Source: JANOYY01 sp043720395
GTDB taxonomy: Bacteria; Actinomycetota; Acidimicrobiia; Acidimicrobiales; JANYDT01
Assembly: GCA_043720395.1 (NCBI GenBank)
Contig: JAYSSR010000057.1
Coordinates: 1 to 64,000, forward strand
Reading direction: 5' to 3'
Length of the DNA stretch: 64,000 nucleotides
Notes under the pieces: generated by a model
Seen by the model: the letters and a program-made list of their open reading frames with translations, nothing else
What the model was told of the DNA's origin: nothing
The model's database searches: none
Translations under genes and position numbers: made by a program
Shown: piece after piece, positions 1 through 8,243 of the stretch
How the letters are laid out: every line of letters starts with the position of its first letter
Position numbering within the stretch: position 1 is the stretch's first letter

Positions 1-765
1 GGTGGTGGCGTGTCCGGCAACGTCAACCGAGGCTCGATCCAGGTTCTCGTCTCGTCGTTTCCGGGCATCGACCGTGTCGAGAATCGTCGACCCGGCGTCG
101 GCGGCCGCAACGCGGAAACCGTTGACGAGGCCAAAGTGCGCGGGCCGCTGCAGCTCCGGTCGAGGGGCCGTGCCGTCACGTCGGAAGACTTCGAGGAGAT
201 CGCGAAGGAAGCTGCTCCGGAAGCCGCCCGCATCCGATGTGTGCCGGCCGGCGGCGACGATGTCGAGGCTGGGGCGGTACGCATACTCGTCGTGCCGCAG
301 GTGGCGTCGGAGGCAGGTCGGCTGGCGTTCGAACGGCTCGTTCCACCTGAGCCGCTGATGGAGCGCATTGCGCGAGCGCTCGACTCGAAACGTCTTGTGG
401 GCACACGTATCAGTGTCGAGCCGCCTCAGTACCAGGGCATCATCGTGGTGGCCAAGGTGCGCGCTCGCATCGGGGTGAGCGCGATTCGGCTTCAGGAGGT
501 GGCCACGACCGCTCTCTTCCGGTATTTCCACCCGATCGAGGGAGGACCGGATGGTACCGGTTGGCCATTCGGGCGTCCGATTCTGCTCGGCGAGGTGAAC
601 GCGGTGCTCCAGCGTCAGCAGGGCGTCGAGTTCGTCGAGGAGGCGAGGGTCTACCTCGTGAACGCTGTCACGAAGGTGCGCGGCGAAAGCGTCGAACGCT
701 ACGACGTTGCCCCGAACACGCTCGTGTACAGCGCGGATCACCAGATACTGGTGGAGAGCGCGTGA
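1..765 (+). CDS. Baseplate J-like protein of a contractile injection system (3' part)
   Basis: The reading frame is open from the first base, so the gene begins upstream of the window; 254 C-terminal residues are visible. The piece contains a GGPDGTGWPFGRP segment followed by a conserved beta-rich end, which I recognise from the putative baseplate assembly family (TIGR02243-like, gpJ/Afp-type) of extracellular contractile injection systems. Such proteins form wedges of the baseplate that holds the spike and triggers sheath contraction. The stop overlaps the GTG start of the next gene by 4 nt (GTGA), so the two are translationally coupled. A phage tail origin is the alternative, but the downstream genes fit an eCIS locus better. 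The true start and N-terminal domain cannot be assessed. Confidence 0.85.
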   Translation, partial: GGGVSGNVNRGSIQVLVSSFPGIDRVENRRPGVGGRNAETVDEAKVRGPLQLRSRGRAVTSEDFEEIAKEAAPEAARIRCVPAGGDDVEAGAVRILVVPQVASEAGRLAFERLVPPEPLMERIARALDSKRLVGTRISVEPPQYQGIIVVAKVRARIGVSAIRLQEVATTALFRYFHPIEGGPDGTGWPFGRPILLGEVNAVLQRQQGVEFVEEARVYLVNAVTKVRGESVERYDVAPNTLVYSADHQILVESA

Positions 766-1340
766 ACACGCAAAGGTTCATCGCGTCGAACCGCCGAGCC
801 GTGCCGGAGCTGGCCGCGGCACGCCCGATGCTCACGATGCTGCCCGCCGTCTTCCACGATGACCCGTTCGCAGTCCGCTGGCTCGCGGCCTTCGATGACG
901 TGATGACGGCGATCGATGCCACGCTCGATTGCTTTCCGGCCTACATCGATCCTGCACTCAACCCGAGCGACTTTCTCGAATGGATCGGCTCGTGGCTGGG
1001 CGCCGAGCCGGACGAGGAGATGTCGGAGACGCAACGCCGAGCGCTCGTTGCAGCGCTTGTCGACCTCCACGCGCGTCGTGGCACGGCGGGTGCGATTCGA
1101 GAACTCGTCGAACTGCAATTGCCGGTGCGCTGCGAGGTCATCGAGGGTGGCGGTGCCCAGGCGTCGCTCGGCCCGGGAACGCCGCTCCCCGGCACGGCTG
1201 CGAGCATCTTTCTCGTGCGCATCACCGCAATTGGTGCCGCGCTCAGCGATCATCAACGTCGACGTGCTCGGCTCATCATCGACGCCACGCGTCCCGCTCA
1301 TCTCCCGGTCCGCATCGAATTCCCCGACAACGCCGCATAG
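762..1340 (+). CDS. Tail protein I-like baseplate component
   Basis: This 192-residue protein matches the phage tail protein domain family related to P2 gpI (TIGR02242-like): an early LPAVFHDD segment, a central AYIDP..FLEWIGSWLG core and a following helix with RRALVAALVDLHARRGT. The family joins the J-type protein at the baseplate periphery in phage tails and eCIS particles. The GTG start at 762 was chosen because it gives the usual family N-terminus and a 4-nt overlap with the upstream stop; the frame stays open further 5' but that part reads as an antisense-like shadow of the J gene. A 28-nt gap separates it from the next gene on the same strand. Confidence 0.85.
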   Translation: MNTQRFIASNRRAVPELAAARPMLTMLPAVFHDDPFAVRWLAAFDDVMTAIDATLDCFPAYIDPALNPSDFLEWIGSWLGAEPDEEMSETQRRALVAALVDLHARRGTAGAIRELVELQLPVRCEVIEGGGAQASLGPGTPLPGTAASIFLVRITAIGAALSDHQRRRARLIIDATRPAHLPVRIEFPDNAA

Positions 1341-1368
1341 CCGCTCAGTAGAAACGCGAAGGACCACC

Positions 1369-4077
1369 ATGATTGTCTGTCAGGACTGCGGCTCGGAGAA
1401 CGCCGACAACGACGAGTGGTGCGGCGCATGTGGGAAGAACTTGGCCGTCTTCGGGAAGCGGGTTGCTCCTACGCCTCCGGTCGCTGCCACTCCCGAGGGA
1501 CCGGCGGAAGAGCGCTTCCGGTCCACGAAGAAGCTGCTCGAGGTCGACAATGCGAGCCTCGCCGCGCAGGATGCCGACGCCGCCCGCGTCGCCCGAGATG
1601 ACGCTGCCCATGCGGCGTCGGTCGAGGCCCAAAGGCTCGCGGCGCAGGCCCAGCGGCAGGCAGACGAGGCCGACGCGGCGCGTCGAGCTGCGGAGGAGGT
1701 GGCGGCGCGCCGGGCCGCCGAGATGGAACGCGAACGCGAACTCGCCGCCGGGCGAGCTGCGGACGCGGACCGGGCGCTCGCCGAGATGCGCGTCAAGGCG
1801 GAGGCCGATGAGAAACGTCGTCTTGACGAGACCGCCGCAGCACAGGCTGCGGCGGCTGAGGCCACAGCGGCCCGGGTGCAGGCGGCGCAGGAGCAGGCGC
1901 GGGTCGAAGCCGCGACGGCTCAGGCGGTGGCGGCGCGGGCGCTTGCGGAGCAGGAACGAGTGGCGCAGGCTGCACAGCGCTCAGCTGCTGCTGCGGCCGA
2001 CGCGGCACAGGAATCCGAGCGGCTGGCGACCCAGGCCCGGGAGGCAGCGCAACACCAGCTCCAGGAAGCCGTTGACGCCGCGTCCGCAGCGGCACTTCGG
2101 ACGTTGCAGGAACACGACGCGCTCGCGTCGGCAGACGCAGCGCGACTTGCGAGCGAAGCGGAATCTGCGCGAGCCCGTGCGGAGGTGGCGTCCGCGCAAG
2201 CTCAGGCGGCCGAGGACGTCGCTCGCGCCCGGTCGGAAGCGGAAGCCGCGAAGGCCGAGATGGCCGAGCTTCGTGCGAAGGCGCAAGCGGATGCTGCGCG
2301 CACGGAGCTGGACCGATTGCGTGAGAAGGCTGAACGAGAGGCGGCCGACCTTGCAGATCGAGCGCGTCGCAAGGTCGAGGAGGACGCCGAGGCCCACCGG
2401 GTGCGGGAATTGGCTGCATCGGACGCTGCAGCGCTGAAGCGGGCGGCAGAATCGCAACTGGCCGAGCAACGAGCGCAAGCCGAAATCGAAGCCCGTCAGG
2501 CCGAGCTGAAGGCCGCTGCTGCGCGTGCCGAGGCTGACCGAATCCGCGCCGAGGCCGAAGCTGCAGCCAAGAAGCGCGAGCATCAACTGGCGCTGCGACA
2601 AGCCGAACGCCTTCTCGCAGACCAGGCGCGGCCGAAGGTCGAAGCAGCGGGTCCGACGAGACCGACCGAGGACCGGTCGAAAAAGTCTGGCAAGACACCT
2701 ACCGTGTCGACTGCGACGGGATCGGTCTTGACGGGTACGGGGCCGGAGCGCCCGACCGACGAAGCGGTCGCCAACTTCGGAACGGGGATGCCCGGCAAGG
2801 GCCACAAACCTGCCGCGGATCTCAACCCCGGCGACGTTGTCTGCGGCGCTTGCGGTACCGGCAACGTCCCCGCTCGCAAGTTCTGTCGGCGGTGCGGGAA
2901 GGCTTTGACCGACGCGAAGCCGGCCAAGGTCGGATTCTTCGCGCGCTTACGATCGCGTCGTCGTAAGAAGCGTGAGATGACTGCGGGCACTCGGCCCGGG
3001 CGCGGCGGAGCGAAGGCCGGTTCGATACGAGATCGCGGTCGTGAAGGGTGGTGGCGGGTCAACTCGTCGTTGATGCGCATCGGCGCAATGCTCGGCGTTC
3101 TTGCGCTGCTGGGTTTCGGGGTGGAGCCCATCCGGGCAAAGTTGAAGTTGCCGAACGTCCGCCAGACGATATTCGACAAGCTACGGTCGCTGAAGCCCAT
3201 CTACGACGCGGTGCAGCCAATCGCGGCGACGGCCTCGCCGGTTTCGCCCGGCCAGGACCCGCAGCTGATGATCGATCTCGGGAACAACACCTCGTGGATG
3301 GCTGCCCCTTCGGTCTCCGGTGGCGTGGGCACGACGGTGACCATCAGTTTCGAGAAGCCTTTTGACCTTTCAGGAGTGCTCGTTAGCTCCGGACTCGCAG
3401 GCACGGAGGCGGGCAAGGGTTTCGTGTCCCAACCGCGTCCGAGCGAGTTCCGAGTGGTGTTCAACGACGACGTTGCGAATCCGGTTTCGACGCCACTGAC
3501 GGATACCGACAAGCCTCAGCAGCTGAAGCTGAAACACAAAGAGGTTTTGAAGGTTGCCTTCGAAGTCATGGGCGTGTATCCGGCGTCGGACGGGAAGGGC
3601 CGCAGCGTCGCAATCACGGAATTCGAGTTCCGTCAGCGTCGGAAGTTCGGCGACAACTACGAGACGCTCACGCCGCCGAAGATCGAGGCAGTGCCGGTGG
3701 CCGGGCTCGATGCACTCACCGACGGCGATCTGTCAACCGCTTGGATGCTCCCGGGGGACGGGGTGCAAGGCTTCTCGATCGTGTTCCCGGCACCGATCGA
3801 CCTCGACCGGATCCGGATTGCGCCGGGCCAGGCTGAAGCGACGTTCCAGGCCGCCGGTCGGCCTCACGAGATCCAGTTGGCGTTCACCTGCGACGGCCGA
3901 TGCGACGCCACCAAGCAGGTGACGTTCACGGACAAGCCGGGTTACAAGGACGTGGGCATGTCGGCGACCGGCGTGCGAAGGATCGACGTGGTTGTGCGAA
4001 GCGTCTACGGGGACAGCAATGCCGGGACGGCGTTCGCAGATCTTCAGTTCCAGCGCAAGCGGCCGAAGGCCGAGTAG
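1369..4077 (+). CDS. Zinc-ribbon, coiled-coil, membrane, discoidin-like eCIS-associated protein
   Basis: A 902-residue modular protein. Residues 4-21 form a zinc ribbon (C4, C7, C18, C21). Residues about 59-420 are an extremely Ala/Glu/Arg-rich heptad-like stretch, predicted as a long coiled coil. A second zinc ribbon uses C492, C495, C506 and C509 and is followed by a basic patch. One hydrophobic segment near residues 568-586 is the likely membrane anchor. The remaining part to the C-terminus is beta-rich, with two similar halves, resembling the discoidin/NADase-type glycan-binding domain that accompanies zinc ribbons in actinobacterial eCIS loci. The ATG follows a GAAGGA ribosome site; the frame is open far upstream but that overlaps the tail gene. 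I infer a membrane or cell-surface docking role for the particle; no enzymatic motif is seen. Confidence 0.8.
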   Translation: MIVCQDCGSENADNDEWCGACGKNLAVFGKRVAPTPPVAATPEGPAEERFRSTKKLLEVDNASLAAQDADAARVARDDAAHAASVEAQRLAAQAQRQADEADAARRAAEEVAARRAAEMERERELAAGRAADADRALAEMRVKAEADEKRRLDETAAAQAAAAEATAARVQAAQEQARVEAATAQAVAARALAEQERVAQAAQRSAAAAADAAQESERLATQAREAAQHQLQEAVDAASAAALRTLQEHDALASADAARLASEAESARARAEVASAQAQAAEDVARARSEAEAAKAEMAELRAKAQADAARTELDRLREKAEREAADLADRARRKVEEDAEAHRVRELAASDAAALKRAAESQLAEQRAQAEIEARQAELKAAAARAEADRIRAEAEAAAKKREHQLALRQAERLLADQARPKVEAAGPTRPTEDRSKKSGKTPTVSTATGSVLTGTGPERPTDEAVANFGTGMPGKGHKPAADLNPGDVVCGACGTGNVPARKFCRRCGKALTDAKPAKVGFFARLRSRRRKKREMTAGTRPGRGGAKAGSIRDRGREGWWRVNSSLMRIGAMLGVLALLGFGVEPIRAKLKLPNVRQTIFDKLRSLKPIYDAVQPIAATASPVSPGQDPQLMIDLGNNTSWMAAPSVSGGVGTTVTISFEKPFDLSGVLVSSGLAGTEAGKGFVSQPRPSEFRVVFNDDVANPVSTPLTDTDKPQQLKLKHKEVLKVAFEVMGVYPASDGKGRSVAITEFEFRQRRKFGDNYETLTPPKIEAVPVAGLDALTDGDLSTAWMLPGDGVQGFSIVFPAPIDLDRIRIAPGQAEATFQAAGRPHEIQLAFTCDGRCDATKQVTFTDKPGYKDVGMSATGVRRIDVVVRSVYGDSNAGTAFADLQFQRKRPKAE

Positions 4078-7000
4078 TGGCTCGTCTGCGCGCACGGTCG
4101 GCCGTTCGCCCGGTCGGCAAGGCCGGATCGCGCACTGTTCGCTCCCGTCGCCGTGGCGACGATGACAGCGATGCGTCGGTGACGGTCGCGCCGCACGAGG
4201 AACTGCAGCGTGCGCTCGGGAACCGAGGGGTCGCTGCGCTTGTCGCTCGCAATATCGACGGAGGTGGCGGTGCCGGGTCGCGATCCGTGGCACCGACGCT
4301 TGCGCCGGACGATGAGCGTGTGACCGGTGCGCTCGCCGGTGTACCCCGGTCGATTCACGACGTTGGTCGGGCGTTCGGAGACTGGGAGTCTGCGGAACGC
4401 GCCCTGCGCACCGGGACCGGTGCTGCAAAGGCGTTGCCAAAGGCGACGCGCGCGTCGCTGTGGACGGCGCTCGTGAAACAGCGCGAGATCATCGCGGGGA
4501 TGCTCGGTCTCCAGGGTGCGAGCCCACTTCCGGGCGCGAGCACGACGCCAACGAGCGACAAGGACCTCAACATCTCCGGACCGGCACCCGGAGCACAGCT
4601 GGCGCAGTCTCGATCGCAGCTTGATCAGCTTTTCCCCGGCTGGGGTGACGTCTACAAGATGGGTCTGGTCGTCGATGCGTCGCGTCTTTCTGCGCTGGCC
4701 ACGGAGCTCGATCGCGGAGGCGTCACCGCTGTGGACCGCGAGCAGCGTCTCGCGGACAACGCGCTCCTTGCGGAGGAGCTCCTGCTCGAGCGTCGAATCC
4801 GCAACCTTGCCGGTCCCGAACGCGCAGCGGCGATCGAGGCGATCCGTGACGAGCGCGTGCGTGCGCGGGTAACGCGACGCACGTCAATGTCAAAGGAGGA
4901 GCGCCAGGCCGATCAGGATCGACATCTGAAGATCGCGGACGAGATGAATGCCCGACTTGCGACGACCAGCGACCCGGCCGCTCGGGCTCGGCTCGCGGCG
5001 ATCGTGTCCGCATCGCAGATGCAGGCGAACGCGCTGACCGACGACATGTACGTGACCATGCAGTCGGGCATCGATCTCGGAAAGGGCAGGCCCGCCGCCA
5101 TCGATGCCCGACACGCGTACCTGACGCTGATCGACCAGGTCGACATGCTGCACCACCAGGTCCTGCTGCACGGTGGGGTTGGACCGGCGACGAGCCGCTA
5201 CGAGGTCGCGAAGTACGCGAGCCGAGTGCTCGAAAGTCTGCGGCGGGCCGGCGTCGAGGACAGCCGCATCGCTCGACTGCTCGCGAGGGCGAACGAGGTG
5301 TACCGCAACGATCGATCAGCAGCAGCCCGCGGAGGATTCGGCGAGCAGCACTACGAGGAATTGCGTCAGGTCATTGACGCCTGGGGGCCGACGCTGAGAG
5401 CGGTCGCTGTGCAGACCGGAGAAACCGGCATGTACGGACCCCACGCACCGGCTCTCGCCGCCGAGCTGCCCGGTGCACCGGTCGTCGCAGACGCCGCCGC
5501 TTCGGCCGGGGTGGCGCTGGGGCACGTGTCACTGCCGCCCCTTCCCCAGGTCACCAAACAGGTGAAGGTCGGCCTCGACGACGGCCGACCGAGCGTTTCG
5601 AACACGACGACATCGACGTCGACGTCGGACGCGGGTTCGGCGGTCTCATCTGTCGCCAACAAGGGTTTCGTCGACGACGGCCGCTTCGGATTCGAGCAGT
5701 CGAGAACCTTCACTGCGCCGGGCGGGACGAAGGGGCCGTCGAGCACGCGTGGTGGGGCGATCACCGAAAACGGCGTCGAGGTGTCGGAGACGAAAAAGGC
5801 GGGCGAGGGAGCGGTGCCCTCGTCGAAGAGCCTCGCAGTCGGATCCGACGGGGTCACGCACACACAGAACGGCAAGTCCGTCCAGGTCGGAAAGGACAAG
5901 GCCGGAAATCTGGTTGTGGGCGCAGGAATCGACCAGAAGCTCGGGAAGGGCTTCGGGGCCAAGGCCAGCTTCGCGGTCACCAACGGGACAACCACGGAAC
6001 GGGTGGACCCGCGCAACGCTTCGGGGGCGGCTGGCGGGGTAGCCGAGCTTCTCCCGGCCGAGTTGGTGGCCGATGAAGAGACGTCGATCCGTTCGATCGC
6101 CGAGACCTCGGGTTTGAAGGTCGGCGGTGGTGTCTCGTTCGAGTCCGGCGGGTTTGGCGCCGGGGTGTCGGCATCATCGGAGACGACGGATACCGCGAGG
6201 TTCTTCACGCTGGGGCGTCCAGCCAATTCGGATGATCCGGAATGGATGCAGAAGGCGGCAGACGCAGTCGAGCTGGAACCTCACCTGCAAGGCGTAGCCG
6301 GTTTGGGCGACGTGGACATCGACAAGCTGAACAAGGGCGAGGGCTACTCCTTCGAGCGGCGCGGCGCATCGTCGATCGAGGGCTCGGTCTCGGCGTTCGG
6401 CGTGTCGGGGAGCCTCGGCTACGACGAATCGGGGTTTCAGCAGACGGCACTCGCGAAGACCGGCGATGCTTCGTTCCGGGTCAGCATGCTCGCGACCGAC
6501 GATGAAGGCGTGTCCGGTGACCTGGGGCTGAAAGGGATCAAATTGGCTGCTTCCCAGCGGTCAGGGAAGGAGGCTTCCGTGGCGTTCGACGCGAGCGGCC
6601 CGGAAGGAGTCGCTGCGGTCAAGGCGTTCCAGCTCACCGGATTGCTTCCCGGTGCCGCAAACATTGCCGCTGAGCTCGACCCCGATGCCTGGGGTGAGTT
6701 CGAGAACGCCAAGCGGTCTTTCGACGCCGCCGCGGCCTCACGTGACGAAGCGGCCATCTTGTCCGGGAAAGCCGCAATGATGAGCGCGAGCAAACGGGTC
6801 AACCGCGCCTTTATGGAAAGCAACGGCTGGACGCTGCCCCAGGCGCAGATCCCCGGCGTCAGCTACGACGAGCACATGACGGCTGGCACCTCAACGACGG
6901 CCGTAGGCCTCAAACTTGGTCCTCTCAAACTGATGCATGAGGTGTCTGAACGGCTGTGGCAGCGTGACTATCGCGACGGTGCCGACGTCAAGCATGAACT

Positions 7001-8237
7001 CGGGGGGACGCAGTCGGTGTCGAACGTCTTCTCGCCGAACGAGAGCGAATCGTCGGTCACGATGGCGAAGGGCTCGCAGGCTGCCTGGATGCTGTCCGAA
7101 TCGGGGACGCTCGGTCAGGAGTCGCGAGATCGCTTGTCACGGACGGGATCGCAGTTCATGCAAGGTCCGCAGGAGGTGCGCGACGCGTGGAAGGCGGGCA
7201 CGTACGACGACGCCCAAACGAATTCGGTGGCAATTGCTTTCACCGAACCGCAGCTTGAAGCGATGAAGGAACGCCTGGCCGTGCTGCACCCCGAGGATGC
7301 CGAATCCATGCTGGGTCGCATCGAGGAACTCCGTTCGGAGGCCGAGGAAGTCGGCGGGTCGCTCGCGCACATGGGCATGCCCGCCGCCCCGTGGATACGT
7401 CAGCTGGGTGAACTGCGCGCCGCGGCGTACGTTGCGCGCCTACGCCAGGCTGAGCAGGGCGACGACGCGGCCCTGGACAGGCTCGAACACGGCGTGAGCG
7501 CAACCGACCTCACGACCGGCTTCGTGAAGCTGACTCCGGAAGAGCGCCGCGCCCTTGTGGTGAGTACGGCCATCGCCGGGAACCAGGATGGCTACGGACA
7601 GGGATGGAACGCGCTGCGCCTGGCACTCCGGGCGCCGAATCGGGCCGAGCGCGACGCCTTGTTGCGAGACGTGTTCCTGGCGGTGGCCCGCCGCGACGAT
7701 GACGCCAATGCGCCCATGGAACTGCTCGCATTCCTCGAACAGGCCGCGGCTTCGGAGGGCGTCAGCCGTGAGGAACTGAACGAGGTCGTCGGGAACACGG
7801 AGGTGAAGACGAACGACAGCGGGCCGCTGGAACACGCGACGAGCTACCGCACTCGCCAGCTCAAGGGTGGCGTGAAGAAAGCTGACGAATGGGCAGCGGC
7901 GAAGCTGGTCGAGGTGGTCGGGCGAACTGACGCCGTGTTCGGAGGCATGGCATCACCGTACGAGTTTGCGGATCAGGGACACAGCTCCACGTCCGCTTTT
8001 CGGGGCGATCAGGTGACGGACCTGCTGGAGGGTTTGCGCGGCGTCGCGGGGTCCGGAGGCCTCACTCGAGCCATTGATGCTGCCCTCGCAAAGGACCCAC
8101 ACCTGCTCGTCCACATCGCAGCGACCCTCGAGTCCGATCCCGCCCGTCTGGCGGTCGCTCGCGAGCTGCTGGCGGAGGCGAAGCGGCCCCTTCCGGTGAA
8201 AGAGGTTACGGAGTCCGCTTCGTGGTGGAGCAGGTAG
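4077..8237 (+). CDS. Very large eCIS-linked protein of unknown function, candidate cargo
   Basis: 1386 residues, starting at a GTG that shares one base with the upstream TAG (TAGTG), so it is coupled to the preceding gene. No characterised enzymatic domain is recognised. Visible features are: a basic N-terminus (about residues 1-26); an LQRALGNRGVAAL motif at 43-55, similar to the LQR-x-GN-AV motif common near the N-terminus of eCIS-associated proteins; a charged, helical region to about 500; a Ser/Thr-rich linker near 508-525; a Gly/Ser-rich, beta-like region about 595-790; and a helical C-terminal third. There is no signal peptide or clear membrane span. Being the last gene of the locus and carrying this motif, it is a candidate effector or structural accessory loaded into the particle; this is inference. 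A tape-measure role is less likely given the beta-rich centre. Confidence 0.8.
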   Translation: MARLRARSAVRPVGKAGSRTVRSRRRGDDDSDASVTVAPHEELQRALGNRGVAALVARNIDGGGGAGSRSVAPTLAPDDERVTGALAGVPRSIHDVGRAFGDWESAERALRTGTGAAKALPKATRASLWTALVKQREIIAGMLGLQGASPLPGASTTPTSDKDLNISGPAPGAQLAQSRSQLDQLFPGWGDVYKMGLVVDASRLSALATELDRGGVTAVDREQRLADNALLAEELLLERRIRNLAGPERAAAIEAIRDERVRARVTRRTSMSKEERQADQDRHLKIADEMNARLATTSDPAARARLAAIVSASQMQANALTDDMYVTMQSGIDLGKGRPAAIDARHAYLTLIDQVDMLHHQVLLHGGVGPATSRYEVAKYASRVLESLRRAGVEDSRIARLLARANEVYRNDRSAAARGGFGEQHYEELRQVIDAWGPTLRAVAVQTGETGMYGPHAPALAAELPGAPVVADAAASAGVALGHVSLPPLPQVTKQVKVGLDDGRPSVSNTTTSTSTSDAGSAVSSVANKGFVDDGRFGFEQSRTFTAPGGTKGPSSTRGGAITENGVEVSETKKAGEGAVPSSKSLAVGSDGVTHTQNGKSVQVGKDKAGNLVVGAGIDQKLGKGFGAKASFAVTNGTTTERVDPRNASGAAGGVAELLPAELVADEETSIRSIAETSGLKVGGGVSFESGGFGAGVSASSETTDTARFFTLGRPANSDDPEWMQKAADAVELEPHLQGVAGLGDVDIDKLNKGEGYSFERRGASSIEGSVSAFGVSGSLGYDESGFQQTALAKTGDASFRVSMLATDDEGVSGDLGLKGIKLAASQRSGKEASVAFDASGPEGVAAVKAFQLTGLLPGAANIAAELDPDAWGEFENAKRSFDAAAASRDEAAILSGKAAMMSASKRVNRAFMESNGWTLPQAQIPGVSYDEHMTAGTSTTAVGLKLGPLKLMHEVSERLWQRDYRDGADVKHELGGTQSVSNVFSPNESESSVTMAKGSQAAWMLSESGTLGQESRDRLSRTGSQFMQGPQEVRDAWKAGTYDDAQTNSVAIAFTEPQLEAMKERLAVLHPEDAESMLGRIEELRSEAEEVGGSLAHMGMPAAPWIRQLGELRAAAYVARLRQAEQGDDAALDRLEHGVSATDLTTGFVKLTPEERRALVVSTAIAGNQDGYGQGWNALRLALRAPNRAERDALLRDVFLAVARRDDDANAPMELLAFLEQAAASEGVSREELNEVVGNTEVKTNDSGPLEHATSYRTRQLKGGVKKADEWAAAKLVEVVGRTDAVFGGMASPYEFADQGHSSTSAFRGDQVTDLLEGLRGVAGSGGLTRAIDAALAKDPHLLVHIAATLESDPARLAVARELLAEAKRPLPVKEVTESASWWSR

Positions 8238-8243
8238 CGAAAC

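Noticed and set aside
916..1368. Upstream extension of the zinc-ribbon gene reading frame.
   Set aside because: It overlaps the tail protein I gene almost entirely, is Arg/Ser-rich and the ATG at 1369 has a ribosome site directly before the zinc ribbon.
1..8237. The tail-like genes considered as part of a prophage.
   Set aside because: No capsid, terminase, portal or integrase is seen; zinc-ribbon/glycan-binding and LQR-GNR-motif proteins fit an eCIS. Only the 3' end is visible, so the rejection is not absolute.
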